From contig NZ_KB849167.1 in assembly GCF_000367925.1 (NCBI RefSeq), forward strand, positions 104,001-168,000: a DNA stretch of 64,000 nucleotides, written 5' to 3'. The position numbers and the translations under genes are program-made. This DNA is from Acinetobacter bohemicus ANC 3994. Its GTDB lineage: Bacteria > Pseudomonadota > Gammaproteobacteria > Pseudomonadales > Moraxellaceae. Numbering within the stretch: position 1 is the stretch's first letter; each line of letters opens with the position of its first letter. Shown here piece by piece: positions 1-8,982 of the stretch. The notes under the pieces were generated by a model. That model saw nothing but the letters and a program-made list of their open reading frames with translations. It made no database searches and had not been told where the DNA came from.

Positions 1-1614
1 AATTTCAATATCGCCATTATTAGAGCTTTCTTCACGAACTTTCAAACCACTGAGTGAAATCATTTGGCGTGCAAGATCTTGAATACGAACAGGTTCACCC
101 ATATCCAACAAGAACACATCACCTCCTTGTCCTAAAGCCCCCGCCTGAATCACCAACTGTGATGCTTCTGGAATCGTCATAAAGTATCGTGTGACATCAG
201 GATGGGTCACCGTAATGGGACCACCTTTGGCAATTTGTTGCTTAAACAATGGAACAACGGAGCCTGATGAACCCAAAACATTACCAAAACGTACAATACT
301 GACCTGAGTCTGGTTTTGTGCCTCAGCCATAGCCTGACAGTACAGTTCAGCCATGCGTTTTGACGCCCCCATGACATTGGTTGGGCGTACTGCTTTATCG
401 GTTGAGATTAAAACGAAGGTCTCAACCCCTTTTTTAACTGCTGCATTAAGGCTAAATGCGGTACCAATTGAATTATTTTTCAACCCAGCCAGTGGATTAC
501 ACTCAACCAAAGGCACATGCTTATATGCCGCTGCATGATATACGGTTTGTACTTGATATTGTTCAATCACACGTTCTAATTTACGTTGATCCAGTACCGT
601 ACCTAATATGGGAATAATTTCAATATCACTATTTAAATTCAATTCTTTATCAATAGCATACAGTGCAAATTCCGTAAGCTCATAAATCACTAATTTATTT
701 GGCTTATTTTTAACAATTTGTCGACAGAGTTCTGAACCGATTGAGCCACCAGCCCCTGTGACCATGACCACTTTATTTTGAATATTTTTAGCCAATAATT
801 CTTGAATTGGCGGTACAGGGTCGCGGCCTAATAAATCAATAATATCTACTTCTTGGATATCTGAAACGCGAATTTCACCATCCACCAATCTGGTCAAACC
901 TGGAATTTCCGTGATTTTAAGATGTGCTGGCTCTAAAAACTTAATAATTTCGCTTTTTCGCACCCGCCCTACCGAAGGTAACGCAATTAATATTTCATCA
1001 ACATTTTGTTTAGAAAGTAAATTTAAAGCATAGGTAGGATTATAAACTTTAAGTCCACCCATCATTTGACCGAATAATGATGCATCATCATCAATAAAAA
1101 ATATCGGTAAATGTTCGTCTGACCGATAGAGTGTAGCAGCGACCTGCTGCCCAGCATACCCAGCACCATAAATTGCCACCCGCTTACGTGGAATATCCGA
1201 TTGGAGATATGATTTTACCACTGAACGAATGATCACTCGACTAAACCATACCCACATAAACATCAAAAAACCAAACATAAATGGAATAGATGTGGGAATA
1301 AAAGCATGCGTCCAATAGGCCATCGCATATAAACCGACCACTGTCAGCGTCGTAGCAAGTGCCAATTTAGCAATAAAAACTTCGTTAAATGTACGAACAA
1401 TAAAACTATAAACACCACAAATCAATAAGGCAAAAACCGCCAAAAAACTGACCCATAAGGAGCCAAAAGCTAAGTTGGGAACAACTTCTGTACCCAAATT
1501 AAATGCACGAAGGGCGTAACAAAGCCAAATTAAAATAGGAAAGACCATGAAATCTAAAGCGATTAAAAAACTTTGCTTCAAGTGTCTAGGCGCAGCAGCA
1601 AATGGAACTATCAT
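1..1614 (-). CDS. gdr: UDP-N-acetylglucosamine 4,6-dehydratase, membrane-anchored (partial)
   Basis: This is a polysaccharide-biosynthesis SDR of the CapD/WbpM/PglF/WeeK type. It dehydrates UDP-GlcNAc to the 4-keto-6-deoxy sugar, the first step to UDP-QuiNAc4NAc. Four hydrophobic segments fill roughly the first 120 residues. A CoA-binding-like Rossmann domain (VAIYGAGYAGQQ, about residue 145) follows, then the catalytic SDR domain with VTGAGGSIGSE near residue 282. The active-site region, near residue 410, reads STDKAVRPTNVMGASKR and has Met in place of the usual SDR Tyr, as in FlaA1/PglF-type dehydratases. The reading frame is open to base 1, so 538 codons are visible and the C-terminus (perhaps 80-90 residues by comparison with ~620-aa relatives) lies outside. 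It follows qhbA and qhbB, which supply the next two steps. The symbol follows Acinetobacter K-locus usage (weeK in older work). Confidence 0.9.
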   Translation of the reverse strand, partial: MIVPFAAAPRHLKQSFLIALDFMVFPILIWLCYALRAFNLGTEVVPNLAFGSLWVSFLAVFALLICGVYSFIVRTFNEVFIAKLALATTLTVVGLYAMAYWTHAFIPTSIPFMFGFLMFMWVWFSRVIIRSVVKSYLQSDIPRKRVAIYGAGYAGQQVAATLYRSDEHLPIFFIDDDASLFGQMMGGLKVYNPTYALNLLSKQNVDEILIALPSVGRVRKSEIIKFLEPAHLKITEIPGLTRLVDGEIRVSDIQEVDIIDLLGRDPVPPIQELLAKNIQNKVVMVTGAGGSIGSELCRQIVKNKPNKLVIYELTEFALYAIDKELNLNSDIEIIPILGTVLDQRKLERVIEQYQVQTVYHAAAYKHVPLVECNPLAGLKNNSIGTAFSLNAAVKKGVETFVLISTDKAVRPTNVMGASKRMAELYCQAMAEAQNQTQVSIVRFGNVLGSSGSVVPLFKQQIAKGGPITVTHPDVTRYFMTIPEASQLVIQAGALGQGGDVFLLDMGEPVRIQDLARQMISLSGLKVREESSNNGDIEI

Positions 1615-1763
1615 TGATTTCACAGGAAAAACTTCTTTTTTAAATTCGATTATTTATCTAGATGATATAAAAGTTGATTTCATCTAAATCCCCTAGCATT
1701 TAAATCATATATATCGAATGTGAAGCAGTATCTTTATACATGCGTCACTTAGTCAAAATTATT

Positions 1764-2933
1764 TTAAAGCTGGTTAATCACTTGCTGAATACTCGCTACA
1801 GTTTTATTCAGACTATCTAGACTCAAAGTCGGGTGAACTAAAAACATCAAGCTGGTTTCACCTAACATCTGGGCATTGGCTAAACGCTTTTCAGGTCGCC
1901 ATGCTGTATGATCAAATGCATGCTCTAAATAAACTTCTGAACATGAACCACTAAAACATGGTACACCTGATGCATTAATTTCCTGCATGATGCGATCACG
2001 CGACCAACCTTCCGGCAATTTTTCAATATTCACTTGAACATAACATTTATAACATGCATGCACATAATTATTTGACGGACGATGCACAGTAAAATAGGGG
2101 CTATTTTCAAACGCATTTAAAATAATATCGGTATGATCCTTACGCTTTTTTGTCCATTCTGGCATTTTTGTCAACTGGATACGCCCAATCACCGCTTGCA
2201 TTTCCATCATGCGCCAATTGGTACCAAATGAGTCATGTAGCCAACGGAATCCCGGTGGATGCTGCTTATTGTAAATGCTGTCAAAATTTTTACCATGGTC
2301 TTTATATGACCACATTTTTTTCCATAACTCTTCATCATTGGTGGTGACCATACCACCTTCTCCACCCGTGGTCATGATTTTATCCTGACAAAATGACCAT
2401 GCCGCAATATGACCAATTGAGCCTGCAAGTTTGCCTTTATATTGTGCACCATGCGCTTGCGCACAGTCTTCTATGACATAAAGACCTTTATCGTGAGCCA
2501 ATTGCATGATTGGGTCCATATCACACATCCAACCTGCCAAATGCACACAAATAATCGCTTTTGTATTAGGCGTCAGCACAGCTTGAATGGTTTGCGCTGA
2601 AATATTCTGTGAATCGAGTTCTACATCAGCAAAAATAGGGTTCGCCCCTGCTGTCACAATTGAACTGGCTGAAGCCAAAAAGGTCCGCGAGGTGACAATC
2701 ACATCATCCCCTTCACCAATACCTAATGCTTTTAATGCGACATCTAAAGCAACCGTGCCATTGGCTAATGCTACTGCATATTGAGTACCTGCGAACTGTG
2801 CAAATTCTTTTTCAAATTCATGGCATTCTTGACCTGTCCAATAATTCACTTTATTTGAAAGTAAAACATTAGAAACAGCATCTGCTTCTTCTTTGGTAAA
2901 ACTTGGCCATGGTTCAAATGCAGTATTGAGCAT
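1764..2933 (-). CDS. qhbA: DegT/DnrJ/EryC1 sugar aminotransferase for UDP-QuiNAc4NAc
   Basis: This is a 389-aa PLP-dependent sugar aminotransferase. It is predicted to aminate C4 of the keto sugar made by Gdr, using glutamate. The fold-type I family is evident from the N-terminal ALANGTVALDVALKAL substrate/PLP region, the conserved VIEDCAQAHGA stretch near residue 155 (Asp contacts the PLP nitrogen), and the internal aldimine lysine in SFCQDKIMTTGGEGG near residue 185. A good AGGA ribosome site precedes the ATG. The gene lies between the acetyltransferase gene qhbB (30 bp away) and gdr (150 bp away), all read leftward. The same trio (aminotransferase, PglD-like acetyltransferase, PglF-like dehydratase) defines QuiNAc4NAc synthesis in Campylobacter pgl and Acinetobacter K loci. 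The function is inferred from family and context. Confidence 0.88.
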   Translation of the reverse strand: MLNTAFEPWPSFTKEEADAVSNVLLSNKVNYWTGQECHEFEKEFAQFAGTQYAVALANGTVALDVALKALGIGEGDDVIVTSRTFLASASSIVTAGANPIFADVELDSQNISAQTIQAVLTPNTKAIICVHLAGWMCDMDPIMQLAHDKGLYVIEDCAQAHGAQYKGKLAGSIGHIAAWSFCQDKIMTTGGEGGMVTTNDEELWKKMWSYKDHGKNFDSIYNKQHPPGFRWLHDSFGTNWRMMEMQAVIGRIQLTKMPEWTKKRKDHTDIILNAFENSPYFTVHRPSNNYVHACYKCYVQVNIEKLPEGWSRDRIMQEINASGVPCFSGSCSEVYLEHAFDHTAWRPEKRLANAQMLGETSLMFLVHPTLSLDSLNKTVASIQQVINQL

Positions 2934-2962
2934 AATTCATTCCTAATTTTTTAAATATGAAA

Positions 2963-3619
2963 CTATTTTTTCTCTAAAATTTTTGCGGGGTTCCCGACAA
3001 CAGTCACACCTGCGGGTACACTTTTCGTTACCACAGCACCCATACCCACAATAGCACCTTTACCAATCACTAAAGGTTTATCTGGCGTGCCTTGTTTAAT
3101 GACTGCACCCGTTCCAATGTAAGCATGGTCTTCAATATGAATATTTCCATTACATTTTACCCCTGGGGCAAAGGTCACATAGTCACCAATAACACAATCA
3201 TGCTCAACATAACTATATAAATTGGCATGAAAACATTTACCAATTTTAATATTTGATGTAATTGTTACAAAAGGACTCAGTGCAGCTCCTGAAGCAATCT
3301 GTACATCATCCATAACTATTGTAGTATTAGAGCGTACTGACCAAAGATTTATGTCATCATTTAATAACTGATTCGTAATTTTTTCACGAATGCGACTATT
3401 AGCAATAGCGATCAAAACATATTTTTGTTCATGTGGTAATGCCTTGAAATGGGTATAATTCATGGCCTTATGTGTATTGACCTCTTCAATCGTTGTAAGA
3501 GCATCATCAATAAAATAAATTTCTGCTTGAATACCTAAACGGACCAAATGCTCACGTGCGACTGGCATTAAACTACGCCCACAGCCTGAAGCACCGTAAA
3601 TCGCATAAAGATTATTCAT
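2963..3619 (-). CDS. qhbB: PglD-like sugar O/N-acetyltransferase for UDP-QuiNAc4NAc
   Basis: This 218-aa protein has a NeuD/PglD-type layout. An N-terminal Rossmann-like nucleotide-sugar domain (YAIYGASGCGRS at residues 5-16) is followed by a left-handed beta-helix of hexapeptide repeats from about residue 105. The likely catalytic base is the His in YVEHDCVIGDY, and a second His-rich turn (GNIHIEDHAYIGTG) follows. It should acetylate the 4-amino group of UDP-QuiNAc4N with acetyl-CoA. The end of the upstream itr gene overlaps its start by 8 bp, which implies translational coupling in the K-locus operon. Specificity is inferred from the neighbouring qhbA and gdr. Confidence 0.85.
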   Translation of the reverse strand: MNNLYAIYGASGCGRSLMPVAREHLVRLGIQAEIYFIDDALTTIEEVNTHKAMNYTHFKALPHEQKYVLIAIANSRIREKITNQLLNDDINLWSVRSNTTIVMDDVQIASGAALSPFVTITSNIKIGKCFHANLYSYVEHDCVIGDYVTFAPGVKCNGNIHIEDHAYIGTGAVIKQGTPDKPLVIGKGAIVGMGAVVTKSVPAGVTVVGNPAKILEKK

Positions 3620-4223
3620 CTGTATGGCTCGGCTTAGAGCCTGTGAATTTTGTCATTGTTGCCTCGCCTTCCGCACTAATATCATCTTTGGCGAGAACTT
3701 TATGCACGGTTTTAAACATGATTTTAAAATCTAAAAGCGTAGATTGATTGTCTACATACCATGTATCGAGTTTAAATTTTTCTTCCCAACCAATCGCATT
3801 TCGTCCATTGACTTGGGCATGTCCTGTCATACCCGGACGTACATTATGTCGTTTAGCTTGTTCTTGATTATACAATGGTAAATATTCTGTCAGCAGCGGA
3901 CGTGGTCCAACGATACTCATGTCCCCTTTAATTACATTCCAAAGCTCAGGCATTTCATCCAAACTGGTTGAGCGTAACATTTTACCAAATGATGTTAAAC
4001 GTTCACTGTCTGGAAGTGGTTGACCATTCGTATCTACAGCATCCTTCATAGTCCGAAACTTAATCATTTCAAAAGGTTTACCATGTAAACCTGGACGAAC
4101 TTGGCGAAATAAGACAGGTGAGCCTAAGTTCTTTTTTACTTTGTAAGCAACAAAAAAATAGAGAGGTGAAAGTAGAATTAAGGCTATTGAAGCGATAATA
4201 ATATCAAGTAAACGTTTTAACAT
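3612..4223 (-). CDS. itrB3: initiating sugar-phosphate transferase (bacterial sugar transferase family)
   Basis: This is a 203-aa monotopic phosphoglycosyl transferase of the PglC/WecP-like bacterial sugar transferase family. It moves a sugar phosphate, here probably QuiNAc4NAc-1-P, from UDP to undecaprenyl phosphate and so starts the capsule repeat unit. One N-terminal hydrophobic helix (residues 5-28) acts as the re-entrant anchor. The core shows KFRTM, the Asp-Glu catalytic dyad in STSLDEMPELWNV, GDMSIVGPRPL, and RPGMTGHAQVNGR. It is the short form with no extra transmembrane domain. The ATG directly abuts the stop codon of the upstream glycosyltransferase. The symbol reflects its linkage to qhbB/qhbA/gdr, and the exact allele name needs an alignment. 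Confidence 0.8.
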   Translation of the reverse strand: MLKRLLDIIIASIALILLSPLYFFVAYKVKKNLGSPVLFRQVRPGLHGKPFEMIKFRTMKDAVDTNGQPLPDSERLTSFGKMLRSTSLDEMPELWNVIKGDMSIVGPRPLLTEYLPLYNQEQAKRHNVRPGMTGHAQVNGRNAIGWEEKFKLDTWYVDNQSTLLDFKIMFKTVHKVLAKDDISAEGEATMTKFTGSKPSHTDE

Positions 4224-5357
4224 TTATAGACCTAAAATATTGAGTAAGCGTTGATTGACTTTATCAGCATCAAATTTGTCTTGAGCGATTTTATAACTTT
4301 CATAACCCATCTTTTCAATTTGTTCAGGGTGTTCTATAAAATAAATCATTTTTTCAGCTAAGGCTTTTGGGTTCCATTTAGGTACAAGAAAACCGTTCAC
4401 ACAATTTTGAACTGTTTCACGACAACCTGGTACATCTGTAGTAATGACTGCACGCCCGATTGCCATTACTTCTTGTGTACTACGTGGCACACCTTCGCGA
4501 TAGGATGGCAATACAAAAACATGACTATTAGCTATCCAATCTTTTACGTTATTTACATGGCCCAGATAATGAATAATATTTGAAGAAATTAACTCATGCA
4601 ATTCAGACTGTGTTAATGCACCTAAATTATGAGGATCAATTGCACCTAAAACAGTAAATTGCGTTTCAGGATATTTTTCTTTTACAATTTTTGCTGCGGC
4701 AAGAAAATCATGAATTCCTTTTTCTTTAAGTAACCGACCAATAAATAGAAAATTAATTGGTTGCTGAATAATGGTCATAGGTTGGTAAGAATACTCTTTT
4801 AAATTTAGACCAATACCGCCTAAAACCTCAGTTTTTTTTATATTAATAGAGTATTTATTAATTAAATCTAAAGGATCATCAGGGTTTAAAAAAATTAATT
4901 TATCTAATTGAGGCAAAGAAATTTTATACAGTAAAATTTGAAGTTTTTTTATAAGTTTAGTCTTTTTACTTAAGCCTTCAGGTTGTTCTGTAAAGGTATA
5001 ACCTAAACCTTCTAGCATACCAATCACTTTCGGAGTCTTTGCTAATTTTGCAGCAATTGTTCCAAAAATAACGGGTTTACTAAAATATGAAAAAACTAAA
5101 TCAGGTTTAATTTTTCTGATTTTTTTTGAAAGATTATAAGTCGCTATAATATCTGAAAATGGATTTAGACCACCACGGTTTAATTCATAAGTAATAGGAA
5201 TAGCACCTAAAGATTCTATTTTTTTTAGGTCTATATCTGTATATTCAGAAGTAAAGGCATAAATCTGATGTCCTCGCTTTAAAAGCATGGCAATTAAATC
5301 TGCACGAAAACCATAGAAGCTTGAAGCAACTGTACCTATTAGTATAACTCTTGACAT
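4224..5357 (-). CDS. capsule glycosyltransferase, GT4/GT-B family
   Basis: This is a 377-aa GT-B glycosyltransferase. The C-terminal half has the group 1 signature: NFLFIGRLLKEKGIHDFL near residue 205, PSYREGVPRSTQEVMAIG near residue 285 (the EX7E motif), and TTDVPGCRETV. The N-terminal acceptor domain starts RVILIGTVASSFYGFR. It sits directly beside the initiating transferase gene and should add a sugar to the lipid-linked QuiNAc4NAc. It marks the right side of the AT-rich central block of the locus. Donor and linkage cannot be read from sequence alone. Confidence 0.8.
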   Translation of the reverse strand: MSRVILIGTVASSFYGFRADLIAMLLKRGHQIYAFTSEYTDIDLKKIESLGAIPITYELNRGGLNPFSDIIATYNLSKKIRKIKPDLVFSYFSKPVIFGTIAAKLAKTPKVIGMLEGLGYTFTEQPEGLSKKTKLIKKLQILLYKISLPQLDKLIFLNPDDPLDLINKYSINIKKTEVLGGIGLNLKEYSYQPMTIIQQPINFLFIGRLLKEKGIHDFLAAAKIVKEKYPETQFTVLGAIDPHNLGALTQSELHELISSNIIHYLGHVNNVKDWIANSHVFVLPSYREGVPRSTQEVMAIGRAVITTDVPGCRETVQNCVNGFLVPKWNPKALAEKMIYFIEHPEQIEKMGYESYKIAQDKFDADKVNQRLLNILGL

Positions 5358-5371
5358 ATATAAACCTAATT

Positions 5372-6463
5372 TTACTTATTAAAGTAATTGTATAAATTCA
5401 TTACTAATTTTTCCTTACTAATATATTCATTTGCCTCTCTTTCTACAGTAATACGATTAGTACCTCTCATTTTTTCGGCATATGATAAAATAGATTTTAT
5501 ATTTGCTTCACCAAAATAGTAATATTCAAAATTAGTAGGAAAAACATCTTTATGACCTGAATATACAGGTAATCCTATACTTAAATATTCTCTTACTTTA
5601 AGAGTACATGCTTCTTGCATCCCTTTTCTATCTAAAGAAAAAGAAGAAAGACCTAGCCAACATTTTTCAGAAATACTCTGTATTTCATGAGTTGTTTTCA
5701 AACCATGAAAAACTACTCGTGGATCACCCTTGACTATATCTTTCTGCCAATCATCTACTTTACCAATGACATGTAAGATAAATTCACTATTATCTTTCTG
5801 AACACTTTTTAAAAGTAAATCAAGACCATGCCAATCAAAAAAATAGCTAGCTAAAAATAATAACTCAGGTATATTCCCTCTATTATCATTTAAAATTCTA
5901 TTATCCTCTAATAAAATACCATTAGGATATATATATGAAGGTTTTTCAATTTTATTTAATGATATTCTTTCTAATTCAAATTCTTTAATTTCATTTGTCA
6001 CACAAATAAGACCATAAGAATGTGCAATACATTTATTTCCAATACTTCCCTCTAAGAAAGCTCTTATTTTACCTATAGTGTTAAAGCTATTTAGCTCTGG
6101 TAGCTCTAGAGTATGATGAACTAAATAAACAGGTATTTTAGTTTCTTTAAGAAACTTTAATAAAAATGGATCATGGACACTATATCTTAACAAAATAATA
6201 TCAAAATTCTTTTGTTGATCCATTAACCAATTAAAATACTCTAACCTTAGCTTAATCCAACAAATAAATTTATCTACTATATTTTTTGGCTTTTGAAAAC
6301 TAGAAAATTCTACAATATCACCCTCTGGATATACATCTATAGGGCAAAAAATTTTAGAACTAAAATCTATCCCTAATTTTAAAGCAGACTTATTTTCCCA
6401 AGACATTTGTTTATAAATACCTGGCGAAAAAGATAGCATTGCAGCACTATGTAAAATTCTCAC
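5372..6463 (-). CDS. putative capsule glycosyltransferase (divergent GT-B)
   Basis: This is a 363-aa protein with the two-domain GT-B layout but weak conservation. The N-terminal half contains a plausible acceptor domain. The C-terminal half contains LLFLASYFFDWHGLDLLLK (about residue 200), then VIGKVDD, RVVFHGLKTTHEI, and EACTLKVREYLSIGLPVYSG, which parallel the phosphate-binding and EX7E regions of GT4 enzymes. It is AT-rich and lies 14 bp from the next gene in the leftward capsule operon, between wzy and the preceding glycosyltransferase gene. It is probably one of the three linkage-forming enzymes of this K type. Sugar specificity is unknown. Confidence 0.68.
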   Translation of the reverse strand: MRILHSAAMLSFSPGIYKQMSWENKSALKLGIDFSSKIFCPIDVYPEGDIVEFSSFQKPKNIVDKFICWIKLRLEYFNWLMDQQKNFDIILLRYSVHDPFLLKFLKETKIPVYLVHHTLELPELNSFNTIGKIRAFLEGSIGNKCIAHSYGLICVTNEIKEFELERISLNKIEKPSYIYPNGILLEDNRILNDNRGNIPELLFLASYFFDWHGLDLLLKSVQKDNSEFILHVIGKVDDWQKDIVKGDPRVVFHGLKTTHEIQSISEKCWLGLSSFSLDRKGMQEACTLKVREYLSIGLPVYSGHKDVFPTNFEYYYFGEANIKSILSYAEKMRGTNRITVEREANEYISKEKLVMNLYNYFNK

Positions 6464-6485
6464 TGATTTACCTTTTAAAAAATTT

Positions 6486-7625
6486 TTATTCTTTCTTTGA
6501 AAAGAATAAAAATTTTGACAATAGTATAGATGTAGATAAAAGAATAAAAAGATCTTTTCTAAATTCCCAATTTAGGGTGAATAATCCCCCTAGCATTGCT
6601 AAAAAAGCAATAAAAAACAAAACCAGAATAACATTTTTTGTTTTTATATAAAAATATACTATATTCAAATAATGAGAAAATATAAAAACAAACCATAATA
6701 TAAATGCTATAAATCCACCTTCAAAAAAATTTGAAACAAATGTATTATGTGCATTATATCCAAAATAAGGGACAACAGTACCAATACCATGACCGAATAT
6801 AAATCTAATACCATCTACTGAAGCAACTATCTGTTTCCAAAACATAAACCTACTTTCATCTTCAACATTAACACCTGAAAAAGCTCTCTCCAATGAATTA
6901 GCAGGTATAAAATCAAATAAAAAATAACCAAAAACTAGAAATCCAATCATAAATATTGGTAAAAATAAAGGTTTACGCCATGTAAATAAAGATAAAACCA
7001 ATATTAAACCTAATAAAAAGATTCCAAGTGAGGCTCTAGACCCAGTAGACAATATTAGAAAACTTAGTAAACAAACAGATAAAAAACCGAATAAAATATT
7101 TATTTTTTTATTAAATATTAATATATAAACAAATATAGTAGTTATATTTAATATAATACCAAAATTATTGGGATCAAAACCATCAGCAGAATATCGATTT
7201 GATAAATCCTGATAAGTAATACCTGAAAAAACATTCAATAGTGCATTTATACCTATAGGTAATACTCCTAATACGTATGCATATATAACTTTAAAAACCC
7301 TATCTAAATTAGAAACCAGATCATTTATAATAATATATAATAAAAAAACACTAAAAAATCTAAAAAAATAATCAATAGAATAATCTATATAATTACTCCA
7401 AATACACGTAAATAGCATATATAAGCAATAAACAAAACCTACATAAGAAAGTTTATAAAAATTTAATTTTTTATTAACTAAAGTTTCAAAAAACCAAAAA
7501 GCTACTAAAGGTAGTGCTAAAAAATATGTTCCTACTTGGACTAAAGAATTTGAATAACTTTCCATAAAGTGAAAAAATAAAATATATAAAATCAAAAAAC
7601 CAAAAGATATATTTTTATAGTTCAT
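6486..7625 (-). CDS. wzy: capsule repeat-unit polymerase Wzy
   Basis: This is a 379-aa integral membrane protein with about ten to eleven hydrophobic segments and the low sequence conservation expected of Wzy. A larger periplasmic loop lies near residues 230-290, including SRFMFWKQIVASVDGIRF and FGHGIGTVVPYFGYNAHN. The G-H-G and H-N elements resemble the O-antigen ligase/polymerase (Wzy_C) family region. It would join lipid-linked repeat units in the periplasm. Its start overlaps the 3' end of wzx by 11 bp. Base composition is strongly AT-rich. The assignment rests on topology, the loop motif and position beside wzx. Confidence 0.82.
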   Translation of the reverse strand: MNYKNISFGFLILYILFFHFMESYSNSLVQVGTYFLALPLVAFWFFETLVNKKLNFYKLSYVGFVYCLYMLFTCIWSNYIDYSIDYFFRFFSVFLLYIIINDLVSNLDRVFKVIYAYVLGVLPIGINALLNVFSGITYQDLSNRYSADGFDPNNFGIILNITTIFVYILIFNKKINILFGFLSVCLLSFLILSTGSRASLGIFLLGLILVLSLFTWRKPLFLPIFMIGFLVFGYFLFDFIPANSLERAFSGVNVEDESRFMFWKQIVASVDGIRFIFGHGIGTVVPYFGYNAHNTFVSNFFEGGFIAFILWFVFIFSHYLNIVYFYIKTKNVILVLFFIAFLAMLGGLFTLNWEFRKDLFILLSTSILLSKFLFFSKKE

Positions 7626-8982
7626 ATTTAGTGCTCTTAATTTCTATATAACATCTAATTAAATATTTCACCATAAGGAAAAATGATGCCATCATTAAAA
7701 ACCATGAAGTCCATACATTAGTATAATCAAAAAAATAAGAAAAACTAAAAACCACTAATATTAAAACTAAAAATAAAGATAAATTGATTGAAAATCTCTC
7801 ATTTACTATCCTTGCTAAAAATAGTTTCAAAATAAGTGCCAAAATATTACCTAAAAAGAAAATTAAAAAAAAGTATTCAAAACCATTATTCTTTAAAATA
7901 GGTATACACAAAACAACTAAACCTAAATTAAATAATGCCGCGACTAGATTATATATACTTTTATTCTTCAATAAAATAATAGATGATGGTATTTCAGACC
8001 AAGTATATACAATACAATTAATCAAAATAAAATAAATAAACTTAATTAAACCACCATATTCTTGTGGAAATATAAAACTTATATAATCTTTAATTAAGAA
8101 AAATGCGCTAGCAGAAAAAATAGCAGCGTATCCAATTAATGACAAAAACCTATTAATAACTTCAATTATATTTTTATTTTGGTTTTTAAATACAAATGGC
8201 ATCCATATAATATTCACCAAACTTGTAAAATATGAAAATATCAAACCAGCATTATAAACAACCACATATTTACCCAAATCATTCAGACCATACCACTTTG
8301 ATATCAAAAATTTATCTAGAAAACCCAGTAAACCAATAATAAAAGTTGAAAACAGCAATGGAATAGCATATTTAAAATATTTTTTATCAAAGTATAAAGA
8401 CTTATCAAAAGTCAAATACTTATAAACACTTCTTAGCAAGAAAATATTACATATTAATATACTCGCTAACAATCCATAAATTAAAGAAAAAACTTTAGAT
8501 TCTAAAGAGAAGATTATAAAAACTAAAATATACAATATATAAAAAAATTTATTTAATATATTATTGATAGCAAAATTTTTACTTTCTCCGTCACATCTAA
8601 TTATTAGAAGGAAAAACCGCTGAATTAACATTAAGAATATCAAACAACAAGTTAATATAATAAAGAGTAAACTACTTTCTCCATATAATATTTTAGAAAA
8701 ATAAGAGTAATTTAATAAAAAAACTGAAGATCCTATAATAAAGAAAATCAAGCATGGTAATAAACAATTATATAAAGTATTTTTCTTATTTTCTGATGTG
8801 TTAAAATTTCTAACTAATGCCTGATCCAACCCCAAATAAAATACTAATAAAAAAAATGCAGCTGTGCTAGAAACTAAACCGTACACACCAATATATTTAG
8901 AATCAAAATTCCAAGTCATCAGAAAAGTAATGAGTACACTCATAACCCCAGTAATAAGTGTACTAGCAATGTACCATTTCAT
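7615..8982 (-). CDS. wzx: capsule repeat-unit flippase Wzx
   Basis: This is a 455-aa membrane protein with about twelve hydrophobic helices, in the MOP-superfamily polysaccharide flippase group. The N-terminus (TFLMTWNFDSKYIGVYGLVS, then LGLDQALVRNFN) matches the usual helix 1-2 region of Wzx proteins. It should move the undecaprenyl-linked oligosaccharide across the inner membrane for Wzy. It overlaps the upstream glycosyltransferase by one base (TAATG) and wzy by 11 bp, so the three are translationally coupled. It is very AT-rich, as is typical of serotype-determining genes exchanged between strains. Confidence 0.85.
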   Translation of the reverse strand: MKWYIASTLITGVMSVLITFLMTWNFDSKYIGVYGLVSSTAAFFLLVFYLGLDQALVRNFNTSENKKNTLYNCLLPCLIFFIIGSSVFLLNYSYFSKILYGESSLLFIILTCCLIFLMLIQRFFLLIIRCDGESKNFAINNILNKFFYILYILVFIIFSLESKVFSLIYGLLASILICNIFLLRSVYKYLTFDKSLYFDKKYFKYAIPLLFSTFIIGLLGFLDKFLISKWYGLNDLGKYVVVYNAGLIFSYFTSLVNIIWMPFVFKNQNKNIIEVINRFLSLIGYAAIFSASAFFLIKDYISFIFPQEYGGLIKFIYFILINCIVYTWSEIPSSIILLKNKSIYNLVAALFNLGLVVLCIPILKNNGFEYFFLIFFLGNILALILKLFLARIVNERFSINLSLFLVLILVVFSFSYFFDYTNVWTSWFLMMASFFLMVKYLIRCYIEIKSTKYEL